A DNA stretch of 64,000 nt from Brevibacterium antiquum CNRZ 918 (GTDB taxonomy: Bacteria > Actinomycetota > Actinomycetes > Actinomycetales > Brevibacteriaceae): positions 42,402 to 106,401 of the forward strand of contig NZ_FXZD01000010.1 in the NCBI RefSeq assembly GCF_900169145.1, given 5' to 3'. Under the pieces are notes generated by a model that was not told the origin of the DNA, searched no databases, and was given only the letters and a program-made list of their open reading frames with translations. Positions 48,036 to 57,536 of the stretch are shown here, one piece after another. The translations under genes and the position numbers were made by a program. Position 1 is the stretch's first letter. The number at the start of each line of letters is the position of its first letter.

Positions 48036-49334
48036 ATGACTGCTCAGAACACGACTGCTGCGACACCGGCGGCGAAGACCTCGGCACAGTCCAAGGCGCT
48101 GACCCCGATCGCGTGGAAGTTCCCGATCACCTACACGATCCTGGCCCTCGTCTCGCTCATCTTCTTCGGCCTCATCGGCCGTGACGGAGAGACGACGTTC
48201 CGGATCGCAACCAGCGGAGACCTCTTCGCCATTCCCGACGTCGTGGTCTCCTCCACCGTCGCCGGACTGGTCCTCTCGCTCATCCTTGTGGTCATGGCCG
48301 CAGCCTCGATCTACTTCGCGCTGAAGCGGGTCACCCTTGCCGGATGGTTCCCGATGGTCTTCGGCATCCTCTTCGTCGTCTCCTTCCTCGCCTGGGCCGG
48401 TGGCGGCAGCGGCGGAGTGATCCCGCTGACCACGCTGCTGGCCGGTGCCCTGGCACTGTCCGTGCCGCTGATCTTCGGCGCCATGTGCGGGCTCGTCGGG
48501 GAACGCTCCGGCATCATCAACATCGCCATCGAGGGCCAGCTGCTGGCTGGTGCCTTTCTCGCCGCGGTCGTCGCCTCTGTGGCCAAGAACCCATATGCGG
48601 GACTCCTGGCCGCACCTGTCGCGGGTGCGCTCGTGGCTGTGGTGCTCACCTTCTTCGCAGTGAAGTACTGGGTCAACCAGATCATCATCGGCGTGGTTCT
48701 CAACGTCCTCGTCGTCGGTGTCACGAGCTTCCTCTACTCGACTGTGCTCACCGCAAACCCAGAGCTGTGGAACGCCAGGCAGAAGCTTCCGAATCTGCCG
48801 ATTCCGCTGCTCTCGGACATCCCCATCCTGGGACGGGTGCTCTTTGACCAGAACATCCTCGTCTACATCATGTATGTCGTCGTCATCGTCCTTCAGGTCT
48901 TCGTCTTCCGGTCGAAGTGGGGCCTGCGGATGCGGGCAGTGGGCGAACACCCGAAGGCCGCCGACACCGTCGGCATCAAGGTCAACTTCACCCGAGTGCG
49001 CAACACCCTCTTGGCCGGTGCCATCGCGGGCCTCGGTGGTGCCTTCTTCACCGTCGGATCGGGTCTGGCGTTCGGCAAGGAGATGTCGGCCGGCCAGGGG
49101 TACATCGCACTGGCGGCGATGATCCTGGGCAAGTGGAACCCGAAGGGCGCCCTGCTAGCTGCCCTGCTGTTCGGCTTCTCCAAGAGTTTGGGCAACACTC
49201 TGCAGTCCATCGGAACGCCGGTGGCCAACGAGCTGCTGCTCATGCTTCCCTACATCGTCACGGTCCTCGCCGTCGCCGGTTTCGTCGGCCGGGTCCGCCC
49301 ACCGGCGGCCGCAGGCGTACCGTATGTGAAATAG
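48036..49334 (+). CDS. Nucleoside ABC transporter permease 2
   Basis: BPD_transp_2-family permease (YufQ-like) of 432 aa. Four extra hydrophobic segments occupy the N-terminal 130 residues. The core carries LIFGAMCGLVGERSGIINIAIEGQ, GEHPKAADTVGIKV and GYIALAAMILGKWNP, the signatures of guanosine/nucleoside uptake permeases. The start is ATG 48036, two bases after the stop of permease 1. cdd follows 28 bp later with a GAGAGAGG site. Confidence 0.94.
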   Translation: MTAQNTTAATPAAKTSAQSKALTPIAWKFPITYTILALVSLIFFGLIGRDGETTFRIATSGDLFAIPDVVVSSTVAGLVLSLILVVMAAASIYFALKRVTLAGWFPMVFGILFVVSFLAWAGGGSGGVIPLTTLLAGALALSVPLIFGAMCGLVGERSGIINIAIEGQLLAGAFLAAVVASVAKNPYAGLLAAPVAGALVAVVLTFFAVKYWVNQIIIGVVLNVLVVGVTSFLYSTVLTANPELWNARQKLPNLPIPLLSDIPILGRVLFDQNILVYIMYVVVIVLQVFVFRSKWGLRMRAVGEHPKAADTVGIKVNFTRVRNTLLAGAIAGLGGAFFTVGSGLAFGKEMSAGQGYIALAAMILGKWNPKGALLAALLFGFSKSLGNTLQSIGTPVANELLLMLPYIVTVLAVAGFVGRVRPPAAAGVPYVK

Positions 49335-49362
49335 TGCAACCCTGAAGAGAGAGGTATTCCCT

Positions 49363-49857
49363 ATGACTTCTGCAGATGTCGAAGCCTCTGAACACGTGTG
49401 GGATGGCGTGCCGATGCTCGTTTCGCTCGAGGACCTGAGCGAGGACACCTGGTCGTTTCTGCGCGATGAGGCGATGAGGGCGATGCACTATGCCTACGTG
49501 CCGTATTCGTCCTATCCCGTGGGCGCGGCCGCACTCGTCGACGACGGCCGAATCGTCAGCGGCGCCAATATCGAGAATGCCTCGTTCGGGGTGACGTTGT
49601 GTGCCGAATGCTCACTCGTCTCCGACCTGTTCATGTCCGGCGGCGGCCGGCTCGTGGCCTTCGACTGCGTCGATGGTGCGGGGCAGACCCTGGTCCCATG
49701 CGGACGCTGCCGCCAACTCCTGTTCGAACACGGCGGCAACGACCTCATGCTCAACATGCCCAGCGGCAAGGTACCCATGTCGGTTGTGCTGCCCGAAGCC
49801 TTTGGACCAGATCATCTGAGCTCCGATGCGCAGGGCGCCGGCCCAGCCAAACACTGA
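49363..49857 (+). CDS. cdd: Cytidine deaminase
   Basis: Zinc enzyme converting cytidine and deoxycytidine to uridine and deoxyuridine. Of 164 aa, the core has YVPYSSYPVGAAALVDDG, the catalytic Glu and Cys ligands in GANIENASFGVTLCAECS, and the second ligand pair in VPCGRCRQLLFEHG. An N-terminal extension of about 25 residues precedes the core and the C-terminal tail is variable, making it longer than the usual 130 aa. It lies in the nucleoside operon between the permeases and deoA. A hairpin follows the stop. Confidence 0.94.
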   Translation: MTSADVEASEHVWDGVPMLVSLEDLSEDTWSFLRDEAMRAMHYAYVPYSSYPVGAAALVDDGRIVSGANIENASFGVTLCAECSLVSDLFMSGGGRLVAFDCVDGAGQTLVPCGRCRQLLFEHGGNDLMLNMPSGKVPMSVVLPEAFGPDHLSSDAQGAGPAKH

Positions 49858-49864
49858 ACCCGAT

Positions 49865-49907
49865 ATCGCCGAGGTGGCACCGCGATCCCAGCGCCACCTC
49901 GGCGATC
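49865..49907. terminator. Hairpin between cdd and deoA built from inverted GCCGAGGTGG 10-mers
   Basis: ATCGCCGAGGTGGC (from 49865) pairs with GCCACCTCGGCGAT (to 49907), about 14 bp, with a loop of about 14 nt. No T-run follows. The arms consist of a 10-mer that is frequent throughout the window. Confidence 0.6.
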
Positions 49908-49957
49908 ACCTGTGACCACCAGATCGGTCACCTCCCCGAGAACGAAGGACTGACACC

Positions 49958-51247
49958 GTGAGAGTAGAGGCATTCGATGCCGTCGACGTCATCGCAAGCA
50001 AACGCGATGGCCGCACCCTGAGCAGTGACCAGATCAACTGGGTCATCGATGCCTACACCCGCGGTGTCGTCGCCGATGAGCAGATGGCAGCGCTGGCCAT
50101 GGCCATCTTCATCAACGACATGGAATCAGGCGAGATCGCGGACTGGACGAAGGCGATGATCGCCTCGGGCGAACGGATGGACTTCTCGTCCCTGTCACGG
50201 CCGACCTCGGACAAGCATTCGACCGGGGGAGTCGGGGACAAGATCACCCTACCTCTGGCACCACTCGTCGCAGTCTTCGACGTCGCCGTCCCGCAGCTCT
50301 CGGGTCGCGGCCTGGGCCACACCGGGGGGACGCTTGACAAACTCGAATCCATTCCCGGGTGGCGGGCGGGCCTGAGCAACGAGGCGATCCTCGACCAGCT
50401 CGAGGACATCGGTGCGGTCATCTGCGCCGCCGGATCCGGTCTGGCACCGGCGGACAAGAAGCTCTACGCACTGCGCGACACCACCTCGACGGTCGACTGC
50501 ATCCCGCTCATCGCCTCATCGATCATGTCGAAGAAGATCGCCGAGGGCACTCAGGGCCTCGTCCTCGACGTCAAGGTCGGGTCCGGGGCCTTCATGAAGG
50601 ACCTGCCCAAGGCACAGAAGCTGGCGCGGACCATGGTCGATCTGGGCAAGACCGCCGGGGTCAAGACCTCCGCTCTGCTCACCGACATGTCCACCCCGCT
50701 GGGGCTGACGGTCGGCAACGCCCTCGAGGTTCGCGAATCCGTGGAGGTCCTGGCCGGTGGCGGTCCCTCCGACGTCGTGGAGCTGACTGTCGCGCTGGCC
50801 GAGGAGATGCTGCGTCTGGCCGGCAAGACCGACGTTGATGTGCGCGCTGCGCTCAGCGATGGCCGCGCCATGGACGTGTGGAAGAAGATGATTCGGGCCC
50901 AGAACGGTGACCCCGACGCCGCGCTGCCCGTCGCCGAGCACACCGAGGTCGTCACGGCCCCGACGTCCGGCGTGCTCAGCCGCCTCGACGCGCTGTCCGT
51001 CGGCGTTGCCTCCTGGCGACTGGGCGCCGGACGTGCACGTAAGGAGGACCCGGTCCAGGACGTGGCCGGAATCGAACTTCATGCCAAACCCGGCGACACG
51101 GTGACCGCGGGCCAGCCGCTGATGACACTGCACACGGCCACTCCCGAGCGCTTCGCCCGCGCCGTCGAATCCCTCGATGATGCCGTCGAGATCGGTGGCG
51201 ACCTCAGCGCGGTCTCCGACTCGATCGTGCTCGAGAAGATCACCTGA
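49958..51247 (+). CDS. deoA: Thymidine/pyrimidine-nucleoside phosphorylase
   Basis: Phosphorolysis of thymidine or deoxyuridine to base and deoxyribose 1-phosphate. Of 429 aa, the phosphate-binding region [18 protein letters not shown] is at about 87-104, followed by [20 protein letters not shown] and [14 protein letters not shown]. The C-terminal domain (PYNP_C) includes [18 protein letters not shown]. Start is GTG 49958; no ATG is better placed. It follows cdd and precedes deoC. Confidence 0.95.
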   Translation: MRVEAFDAVDVIASKRDGRTLSSDQINWVIDAYTRGVVADEQMAALAMAIFINDMESGEIADWTKAMIASGERMDFSSLSRPTSDKHSTGGVGDKITLPLAPLVAVFDVAVPQLSGRGLGHTGGTLDKLESIPGWRAGLSNEAILDQLEDIGAVICAAGSGLAPADKKLYALRDTTSTVDCIPLIASSIMSKKIAEGTQGLVLDVKVGSGAFMKDLPKAQKLARTMVDLGKTAGVKTSALLTDMSTPLGLTVGNALEVRESVEVLAGGGPSDVVELTVALAEEMLRLAGKTDVDVRAALSDGRAMDVWKKMIRAQNGDPDAALPVAEHTEVVTAPTSGVLSRLDALSVGVASWRLGAGRARKEDPVQDVAGIELHAKPGDTVTAGQPLMTLHTATPERFARAVESLDDAVEIGGDLSAVSDSIVLEKIT

Positions 51248-51317
51248 GCCTCAGGTCACGCTCAGCGCATCACCCCACCACGAACGCAAGCACCACGAAC
51301 CACCTTGGAGGACAATC

Positions 51318-51971
51318 ATGACCAGCAGAGCCGAAGTCGCCGTACTCATCGACCACACACTGCTCAAGCCCGAAGCTACCCCGGCCTCTGTTGAGGCTCT
51401 CGTGACGGAGGCTAAGGACCTCGGCGTGCTCGCGATCTGCGTTTCGCCGTCTATGCTTCCCATTGCCGATACCGCCGAGCTTCTCATTGCCACGGTCGTC
51501 GGCTTCCCCAGCGGTCAGGTCAAGCCCGAGATCAAAGCCGCCGAGGCTGCTCAGGCAGTTGCCGACGGAGCCGATGAGGTCGACATGGTCATCAACATCG
51601 GTCAGGCCATTGCCGGTGACTTCGACGCTGTGGAGGCCGACATCCGCGGAGTCGTCGAGGCAAGTGGCACCGCGCTGGTCAAGGTCATCATCGAGTCGGC
51701 AGCGCTCAACGACGAACAGATCGTCGAAGCCTGCCGTCGTGCCGAGGCCGCTGGAGCAGGCTTCGTCAAGACCTCCACCGGTTTCCACCCCGCGGGCGGA
51801 GCCAGTGCACACGCTGTCTCACTGATGCGTGAAACCGTGGGCGATCGCCTCGGCGTCAAGGCCTCCGGCGGAATCCGCACTGTGGAAGCTGCGGAGGAGA
51901 TGATCGCCGCGGGAGCCTCACGTCTCGGGCTGTCGGGATCCGCTGGGATCCTCGGAGGGCTCTCCGACTGA
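51318..51971 (+). CDS. deoC: Deoxyribose-phosphate aldolase
   Basis: Cleaves 2-deoxyribose 5-phosphate to acetaldehyde and glyceraldehyde 3-phosphate, ending deoxynucleoside catabolism. Of 217 aa it starts with [16 protein letters not shown]. The Schiff-base Lys is in [12 protein letters not shown], and the second active-site Lys in [15 protein letters not shown] 51318 follows GGAGGA. It is the last gene of the nucleoside operon; a perfect 26-bp palindrome begins 14 bp after its stop. Confidence 0.95.
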   Translation: MTSRAEVAVLIDHTLLKPEATPASVEALVTEAKDLGVLAICVSPSMLPIADTAELLIATVVGFPSGQVKPEIKAAEAAQAVADGADEVDMVINIGQAIAGDFDAVEADIRGVVEASGTALVKVIIESAALNDEQIVEACRRAEAAGAGFVKTSTGFHPAGGASAHAVSLMRETVGDRLGVKASGGIRTVEAAEEMIAAGASRLGLSGSAGILGGLSD

Positions 51972-51984
51972 GCCTAGTTCTCTG

Positions 51985-52036
51985 CAGTCGAAGTCAGGGT
52001 GAGCTGGTTGCAACCAGCTCACCCTGACTTCGACTG
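51985..52036 (+). terminator. Perfect 26-bp inverted repeat after deoC
   Basis: Arm 51985-52010 and its exact reverse complement 52011-52036 abut with no spacer; the arm begins CAGTCGAAGTCAGGG and ends GGTTG. There is no T-run. It ends the nucleoside operon. Confidence 0.7.
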
Positions 52037-52201
52037 TATGCGTCCCGGAAACCACCGTGCGAGTGCGTCGGCAATGGGCGTGGCGAACCGCGCAGGGTGC
52101 AACTGTTCGTGGAGCGAACAAGATACCCCTCACCGCTTTGCTGCAACAGCCCAGCGGGGGCGGGTTTGGTTTCCTGCCGTAAGGCCTAAGGACCTTGCTG
52201 G

Positions 52202-52663
52202 CTAGAAGAGCCGCCTGAGCGTGGCCGACACAGCTTCGGGGTCGCGCAAGATGCTTCGCAACTCGGGGTCGCAATGTATCTCGCGAAGAAAGTTCGCCGC
52301 CGTTATGGCGGACCGTGAGTCATATCCGACGACGTAATGGGGAGTGATGTCGAGTTGCACAGACGTTTCGCCGATAGCGCGCACCGTCAGTGAACCAATT
52401 GGTGCATCGCCGGTCCACGCGCTAAGCGTTAGGACCATACGGAGTGCACCGACGAGGATATCGGCGAGAGCCGGTCGTGACCAGCGACCAATAGGCAGAT
52501 AGAGGTCCAGAGACTCAATATCCGGCCATCGATACACGTAGTCCGGACGGTCTGGGGTTCGATGAATCAAACGGTTTTCGCTCACGACGAAGTGCGAATC
52601 AGAAGTATTCCCGATCGATATGCCCGCGCGGTCAATACCAAGTGGAGGGGGAAGTGATGTCAT
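52202..52663 (-). CDS. Hypothetical protein (PH-like beta fold suspected)
   Basis: A 153-aa protein of unknown function. The first 70 residues alternate short strands (HFVVSENRLIHRT, DYVYRWPDIESLDLY), which is reminiscent of bacterial PH-like domains; a helical hydrophobic segment (ALADILVGALRMVL) and more strands follow. No catalytic motif is seen. The start at 52663 overlaps the stop of the upstream serine hydrolase gene (ATGA), so the two form an operon. This pair is inserted between the nucleoside operon and the pmm-punA pair and has less GC-rich codon use than its neighbours. Confidence 0.6.
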   Translation of the reverse strand: MTSLPPPLGIDRAGISIGNTSDSHFVVSENRLIHRTPDRPDYVYRWPDIESLDLYLPIGRWSRPALADILVGALRMVLTLSAWTGDAPIGSLTVRAIGETSVQLDITPHYVVGYDSRSAITAANFLREIHCDPELRSILRDPEAVSATLRRLF

Positions 52664-53532
52664 CCTACTTCCTCCGATGGAGGTCCTTCGCGAAGAAATT
52701 TTGAGATAGTCGACAATGCCAGTTTGTCTGCGGCATTTGGAAGTTTTTCGAGCACGTGAACAGCCAGTGAAATGGACTGCTCGGGGTCGACAACCAGGCA
52801 GCTCCCCGCATATTTCGTTTGACCGTTGTGCCAGCGAAGACGCCCGGTTCCGCTCCATCCATTCCAATCGCCGGTCTCTCCTACATCTGAGAGAAATCGT
52901 TCACCGTAGCGCGCCAGATCTTCCAAAGTAGACCACACCCCACCAGCACTTGAATACGCGCTTTCACCAATCTCCCACGGTGGATTGACCTTGTTTCTCC
53001 AATTCTGCAACACGACCCTGTCTCCGACTTTGGGACTCAACGTCGCGGTGGTGATGCCGTACTCGTCGAAGATGGCGTCCTTGGCAAAATCGAACCACGG
53101 GCGACCCGTGATCCGACCGATGACGGCTCCTAGGATCGCAAACCCAAGGTTGGAATATGCGCAGTCATAGGGGAAGTCTTTGAGGGTGCTAGCCAGAGAC
53201 TGACGTATCACGTGCTCGTCGACGTTCCGATACGGATCTCGCAGTAATCCGGACGTCATCCCCGTGTGCACCCGAGGCAGACCGGAGGTGTGATTGACCA
53301 GTCTTCGAACGGTGATCGATTGTGGCAGGCCCCAACCGAGCACCGACTCCACGGGCGTATCGAGTGGCAAAGGGCCGCCGGGTCGGGCAAGTATTGAGGC
53401 GGCATGCGCCGTTACGAGTTTGGTTATGCTTCCCCACTCGACGAGCATCCCGGGAGAATACGGTGTAGAAAATTCGTCTATGACCAACGCGTTCGAGCTA
53501 TAGGCCACCATGGCCGTTTTTTTGTGATTCAA
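52660..53532 (-). CDS. Serine hydrolase, class C beta-lactamase/PBP4* family
   Basis: A 290-aa protein with the beta-lactamase-fold motifs: SITK at about 36-39 (SxxK nucleophile), YSN at about 127-129 (YxN), and HNG in RWHNGQTKYAG as the HTG/KTG equivalent. It is probably an esterase or D-amino-acid-specific peptidase rather than a true lactamase. The N-terminus is unusually short before SxxK and lacks a signal peptide. The only upstream starts are TTG 53532 and ATG 53511, neither with a clear ribosome site, so the 5' end may be truncated. It is coupled to the downstream hypothetical gene. Confidence 0.75.
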   Translation of the reverse strand: MNHKKTAMVAYSSNALVIDEFSTPYSPGMLVEWGSITKLVTAHAASILARPGGPLPLDTPVESVLGWGLPQSITVRRLVNHTSGLPRVHTGMTSGLLRDPYRNVDEHVIRQSLASTLKDFPYDCAYSNLGFAILGAVIGRITGRPWFDFAKDAIFDEYGITTATLSPKVGDRVVLQNWRNKVNPPWEIGESAYSSAGGVWSTLEDLARYGERFLSDVGETGDWNGWSGTGRLRWHNGQTKYAGSCLVVDPEQSISLAVHVLEKLPNAADKLALSTISKFLREGPPSEEVG

Positions 53533-53701
53533 GAAGTTCGTCGACCTTACTATTCAAGTGGCCTATTTGCTGGTTTCGGTCCGAGCTAACCGAGCGGCGA
53601 TGTGAGGACGACTGTGGCATCTTGTCCTCCCGGACGCCATTCAACATCCATCGGTGGCGGCCTCGCTTCTCGGACTGCCCCTGTGCTCCCGGCGCCGAAT
53701 C

Positions 53702-55534
53702 TCAGAGCCCGAAGAAGGCCTTGAGTTCGGTGCTGATGGACTTCAAGCGCTCATTGAGTGCCGGCTTCAGGGCCGCACTCGCCGAGGCGGTCGAGACCCT
53801 CAGCCCGGCGGCAGCCACTGCCCGTTGATCGGCGGCCGCAGCAGCGGCGAGTCCCTCAGGATCGGCGACGACCTCGAGGTAGCACTTGAGCTTCGGCTCG
53901 GTCCCCGAAGGGCGCACGATCACGCGTGAGTTCGCCTCGGAGAGCAGCAGAATGCCATCCGTGGGAGGCAGACCTTCATAGCCCTGCGACAAATCGTGAA
54001 CCTCGGTGACAGGAGACCCGGCCAGCGTCACCGGCGGGTTCTCCCGCAGCTTCGACATGGCTGTAGCGATGCGGGTGACGTCGTCGAGGCGGAAGCTCAG
54101 CGGAACTGTTGCGAAGTATCCATCGCGGTTGCGGATCCGGTCGAGTTCGGCATCGATGCTCGAACCCGATTCCTTGAGCCGTGAGGCCAGGGCTGCGAAG
54201 GTCACGGCAGTGGAGATTCCGTCCTTGTCCCGAACTGCGCTCGGATCGACGCAGTAGCCCAGAGCCTCCTCGTAGCCGAAGATCAGGTCGGGGACACGGG
54301 AGATCCACTTGAAACCCGTGAGTGTGTTGGTCGCGGTGAATCCGTGGCTTGCAGCGGCGGCAACCAGCCCCCGGGAGGAGACGATCGAATTTGCGAACAC
54401 CGGTGACGCGGTGTCTTCGCGCTTCGAGTGATGGGTGCCCTCGGCCAGACGGGTCGCGATATCCTCACCGAGGAGGAGACCCACCTCGTCACCGGACAGC
54501 TGCCGGTAACCGGCAGCCAGCGAGGCATCCGGGATGGCCGCGGAGAACCTGTCGGCGTCCGGGTCGTTGGCGATGATCAACTCCGCACCGACTTCTTTGG
54601 CCAGGGCGTATGACTCGTCCAGGGCACCAGCCTCTTCGGGATTGGGGAATGCCACCGTCGGGAAATCCGGATCCGGTGCCTGCTGGGAGGGAACCGGATG
54701 CACATTCGTGAACCCGGTGCGGGCCAGGGCAGCCTCGGCGACGGAAGCTCCGACACCGTGCAGGGAGGTGTGCACGATGGTCAGATCGGCACTCGAGCGC
54801 ACACCGAGGGCATCGATGCGAGCCAGGTAGGTTTCAACGATCGTCTCATCGAGATGCTCCCAGCCGGATTCGGCACGAGGCACGGAGGCCACGGACTCGA
54901 CCTCGCCGATCTGCTCGGCAATGAGTGCATCGGCTGGGCTGACGATCTGAGCACCGGCACCAGCCTCGGCAGCACCGGTGTCGGATTCGATGGCGAGCAG
55001 CGGACGCTGACCGAGGTAGACCTTGTATCCGTTGTCCGCGGGCGGGTTGTGGCTGGCGGTGACCATGACTCCGGCATCGGCTTGCAGATGTGACAGCGCG
55101 AACGCAAGCAGCGGGGTCGGCAGCTGATCGGGCAGCTGGATGGCCGTTCCGCCAGCGGCCGTAACGACAGCGGCTGTGTCGGCTGCGAAGTCTGAGGACT
55201 TGTAGCGGGCATCGCAGCCGATGACGACCGTGAAACCCTCACCCACCGTGTTCAACAGGAAGCGGGAGAGCCCGGCCGCGGCGCGGATGACGACAGCACG
55301 GTTCATCCGGTTGGGTCCCGCCGCGATCTCTCCGCGCAGGCCCGCGGTGCCGAAGGCCAGGGGGCCAGCGAAACGATCCTCGAGGTCGGCCAGCGCCGCC
55401 TCATCTCCGGCCTTCGCCGAGGTGAGGATGTTGCTCAGCGTCGTCGCGGTCTGCTCATCGGGGTCATCGGCGATCCACGCCTCGACGATGTCGGCGTCGA
55501 ATCCGGTGGTGAAGCGATCGGCTACTTCGGTCAT
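53702..55534 (-). CDS. Phosphohexomutase (phosphomannomutase/phosphoglucomutase family)
   Basis: Alpha-D-phosphohexomutase of 610 aa. Motifs are GTAGLRGEIAAGPNRMN, the catalytic phosphoserine loop MVTASHNPPADNGYKVY, the metal loop ANDPDADRFS, sugar loop FGYEEALGY and the phosphate loop VRPSGTEPKLK. It is of the long PgcA/PMM2-like type. Location next to punA and near deoA-deoC suggests it may serve as phosphopentomutase, for which no separate deoB is visible, but glucose or mannose 1-phosphate mutase activity is equally possible. Confidence 0.92.
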   Translation of the reverse strand: MTEVADRFTTGFDADIVEAWIADDPDEQTATTLSNILTSAKAGDEAALADLEDRFAGPLAFGTAGLRGEIAAGPNRMNRAVVIRAAAGLSRFLLNTVGEGFTVVIGCDARYKSSDFAADTAAVVTAAGGTAIQLPDQLPTPLLAFALSHLQADAGVMVTASHNPPADNGYKVYLGQRPLLAIESDTGAAEAGAGAQIVSPADALIAEQIGEVESVASVPRAESGWEHLDETIVETYLARIDALGVRSSADLTIVHTSLHGVGASVAEAALARTGFTNVHPVPSQQAPDPDFPTVAFPNPEEAGALDESYALAKEVGAELIIANDPDADRFSAAIPDASLAAGYRQLSGDEVGLLLGEDIATRLAEGTHHSKREDTASPVFANSIVSSRGLVAAAASHGFTATNTLTGFKWISRVPDLIFGYEEALGYCVDPSAVRDKDGISTAVTFAALASRLKESGSSIDAELDRIRNRDGYFATVPLSFRLDDVTRIATAMSKLRENPPVTLAGSPVTEVHDLSQGYEGLPPTDGILLLSEANSRVIVRPSGTEPKLKCYLEVVADPEGLAAAAAADQRAVAAAGLRVSTASASAALKPALNERLKSISTELKAFFGL

Positions 55535-55678
55535 ATCTGTCCTTGTCCAATGCGGTCGGAACGGGCAGCGCCCGTGGGGTAGATAATGCTGCTCAGGTCA
55601 GAGGAACGCTGGTCGTGCAGGGGAGTGCTGTCGGGCCAGGGGAGTGCTCGCGGGCTACTGCCGAGTGGCAGGCCTTCG

Positions 55679-56488
55679 TCAGAGTTTGGCGACGATGTCG
55701 GCGAGCAGCCCGGAGATGCGCGGGGCTGCCGCGACTCCGGCCTCGATGACCTCGGCATGGGAAAGCGGGGTCTCCTGGATGCCGGCGGCGAGGTTCGTCA
55801 CCAAGGAGATGCCCATCAGCTCCATACCGGCCTGACGTGCGGCGATGGCCTCCAAAGAGGTGGACATTCCGACGAGGTCTGCGCCGAGGATCCCGGCCAT
55901 GCGCACCTCGGCTGGAGTTTCATAGTGAGGTCCGCGGAACTGGGCATAGACGCCTTCGTCGAGGCTCGGATCGACCTCTTTGGCGATGGCCCGCATCCGG
56001 GGGGAATAGAGGTCGGTGAGGTCAACGAAGTTCGCGCCCTCGATGGGGGAGGTGCCGGTGAGGTTGAGGTGGTCGGAGATGAGGACCGGGGTGCCAGCGG
56101 CCCAATTGCGGTTGAGTCCTCCGCAGCCGTTGGTGAGCACGAGGCTCTCACATCCGGCGGCAGCGGCGGTGCGGACCCCGTGGGCCACGGCGCGCACTCC
56201 CTTGCCCTCGTAGTAGTGGGTGCGAGATCCCAGGACGAGGGCGTGCTTGCCGTTGGCCTCGATCCGGATCGTGCGCAGGGTGGCGCCATGGCCTTCGACG
56301 GCGGGAGCATGGAACCCGGGAACCTCGGCGGCGGAGATTTCGCTGATCGTCTCGCCGAGGAGCTCCGCTGCTCCACCCCAGCCCGAGCCGAGGACGAGAG
56401 CAATGTCATGGGATTCGATGCCGGCTTTGGAGTTGATGGTCGTGGCCGCGGCGCGGGCGGCGGCGGTAGGATCGCTTAAGTCAGTCAT
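55679..56488 (-). CDS. punA: Purine-nucleoside phosphorylase
   Basis: Trimeric-type PNP, 269 aa, splitting inosine, guanosine and deoxy forms by phosphorolysis. Motifs are LVLGSGWGGAAELL, VLGSRTHYYEGKG, LVLTNGCGGLNRNW and GPHYETPAEVRMAGILGADLVGMST. It lies upstream of the phosphohexomutase gene on the same strand (about 145 bp apart), completing the purine branch of the salvage set. Confidence 0.95.
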   Translation of the reverse strand: MTDLSDPTAAARAAATTINSKAGIESHDIALVLGSGWGGAAELLGETISEISAAEVPGFHAPAVEGHGATLRTIRIEANGKHALVLGSRTHYYEGKGVRAVAHGVRTAAAAGCESLVLTNGCGGLNRNWAAGTPVLISDHLNLTGTSPIEGANFVDLTDLYSPRMRAIAKEVDPSLDEGVYAQFRGPHYETPAEVRMAGILGADLVGMSTSLEAIAARQAGMELMGISLVTNLAAGIQETPLSHAEVIEAGVAAAPRISGLLADIVAKL

Positions 56489-56534
56489 GACGCCAAGATT
56501 ATCAAGTTCTCGACCCGTTCAAGGAGCGCACACA

Positions 56535-57536
56535 ATGCCGATCAGAGACCTGACCGATGGTGACGACCTGCGGTTGAACGAGGTGTTCGCCGACGCCGAT
56601 ACGCCGGCCGCCCACATGGCCAGGTCACTTTTCCATCCGTCCTCGGACTCGCCCCTGCTGCGATCCGTCATCGCCGAGGTGGTCCCTGGGGTTCCTGTCG
56701 GTGCCGCCGCGATCGCGCAGTCCCCACTCCACCCCTACCGGGCGTGGGTCCACGTCGAAGTTGCGAGCGAGGAACAAGGACATGGTCAGGGACGGGAACT
56801 CTTCGAAGCCGTGTGTGCTGAGACCGTCGGAACCACCCTGGAAGGACTTGACCTGCGCACACGTGTGCAGGCCGGCAGCCCGGGCGCCGGCTTCGCGCAG
56901 GCGCTCGGGTTCGCACCGCTGACGACGACCAGGGTGATCAAGGTCGCAGCCGGTGCGTTGCCACCCAGCGGTGGCGGACGAGCCGAGGACCTTGAGATCG
57001 TGGCGACCGGATCGGTGAAGCTGACGAAGGCGTTCCTGGCCTGGTACACGGCCGTGAACAAGGACGACGCGGTGGGACCGCTGACGATCGGTCAGGTCAA
57101 CAACGCGTTTCTCTCCGAAGCCGCCGGCGCCCATGGTGCCGCGCTGCTCAACGGTGAAGCCGGTGCCGCCGCCGATGCCGGACTGAGCGCCTTCGCCGTC
57201 TCCTACGCGCGGGAGGCCGAGCAGACGGGCGTCGAGATCACAGATGTGATGCCCGCCCCAGGTGATGACGAGGAAGCACCCACCGAACTCATCATCGGGT
57301 CGATGTTCGAAACCCGTGACGAGGCCGCCGACACCACGAGCGAGCTGTTCACAGCAGCGATCGCCGATGCCGAACTCCTCCTGGCCCGGCTCTCCGTCGA
57401 TGCCGACGTGGTGCTTGAGGTCACGAGCGGCATGCCAGTTGTCTCGGCTCTGGCCGACCGACTCGTGGAAGCGGGCCAGGCGAGCGAACTCTACCGCTAC
57501 GAAACACTCACGGGACCTCCTGCCCAGACACACTGA
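56535..57536 (+). CDS. GNAT-family N-acetyltransferase (two-domain)
   Basis: A 333-aa protein. The first domain has a GNAT acetyl-CoA loop, EEQGHGQGRELFEAV, at about 84-98, followed by FAQALGFAPLTTT. The second half resembles a diverged GNAT repeat without a clear loop, with an acidic linker. Tandem GNAT proteins of this size are common in actinobacteria and their substrates are mostly unknown. ATG 56535 follows AAGGAG. It is divergent from punA, with 46 bp between the starts. Its last 29 bp overlap a minus-strand open frame. Confidence 0.85.
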   Translation: MPIRDLTDGDDLRLNEVFADADTPAAHMARSLFHPSSDSPLLRSVIAEVVPGVPVGAAAIAQSPLHPYRAWVHVEVASEEQGHGQGRELFEAVCAETVGTTLEGLDLRTRVQAGSPGAGFAQALGFAPLTTTRVIKVAAGALPPSGGGRAEDLEIVATGSVKLTKAFLAWYTAVNKDDAVGPLTIGQVNNAFLSEAAGAHGAALLNGEAGAAADAGLSAFAVSYAREAEQTGVEITDVMPAPGDDEEAPTELIIGSMFETRDEAADTTSELFTAAIADAELLLARLSVDADVVLEVTSGMPVVSALADRLVEAGQASELYRYETLTGPPAQTH

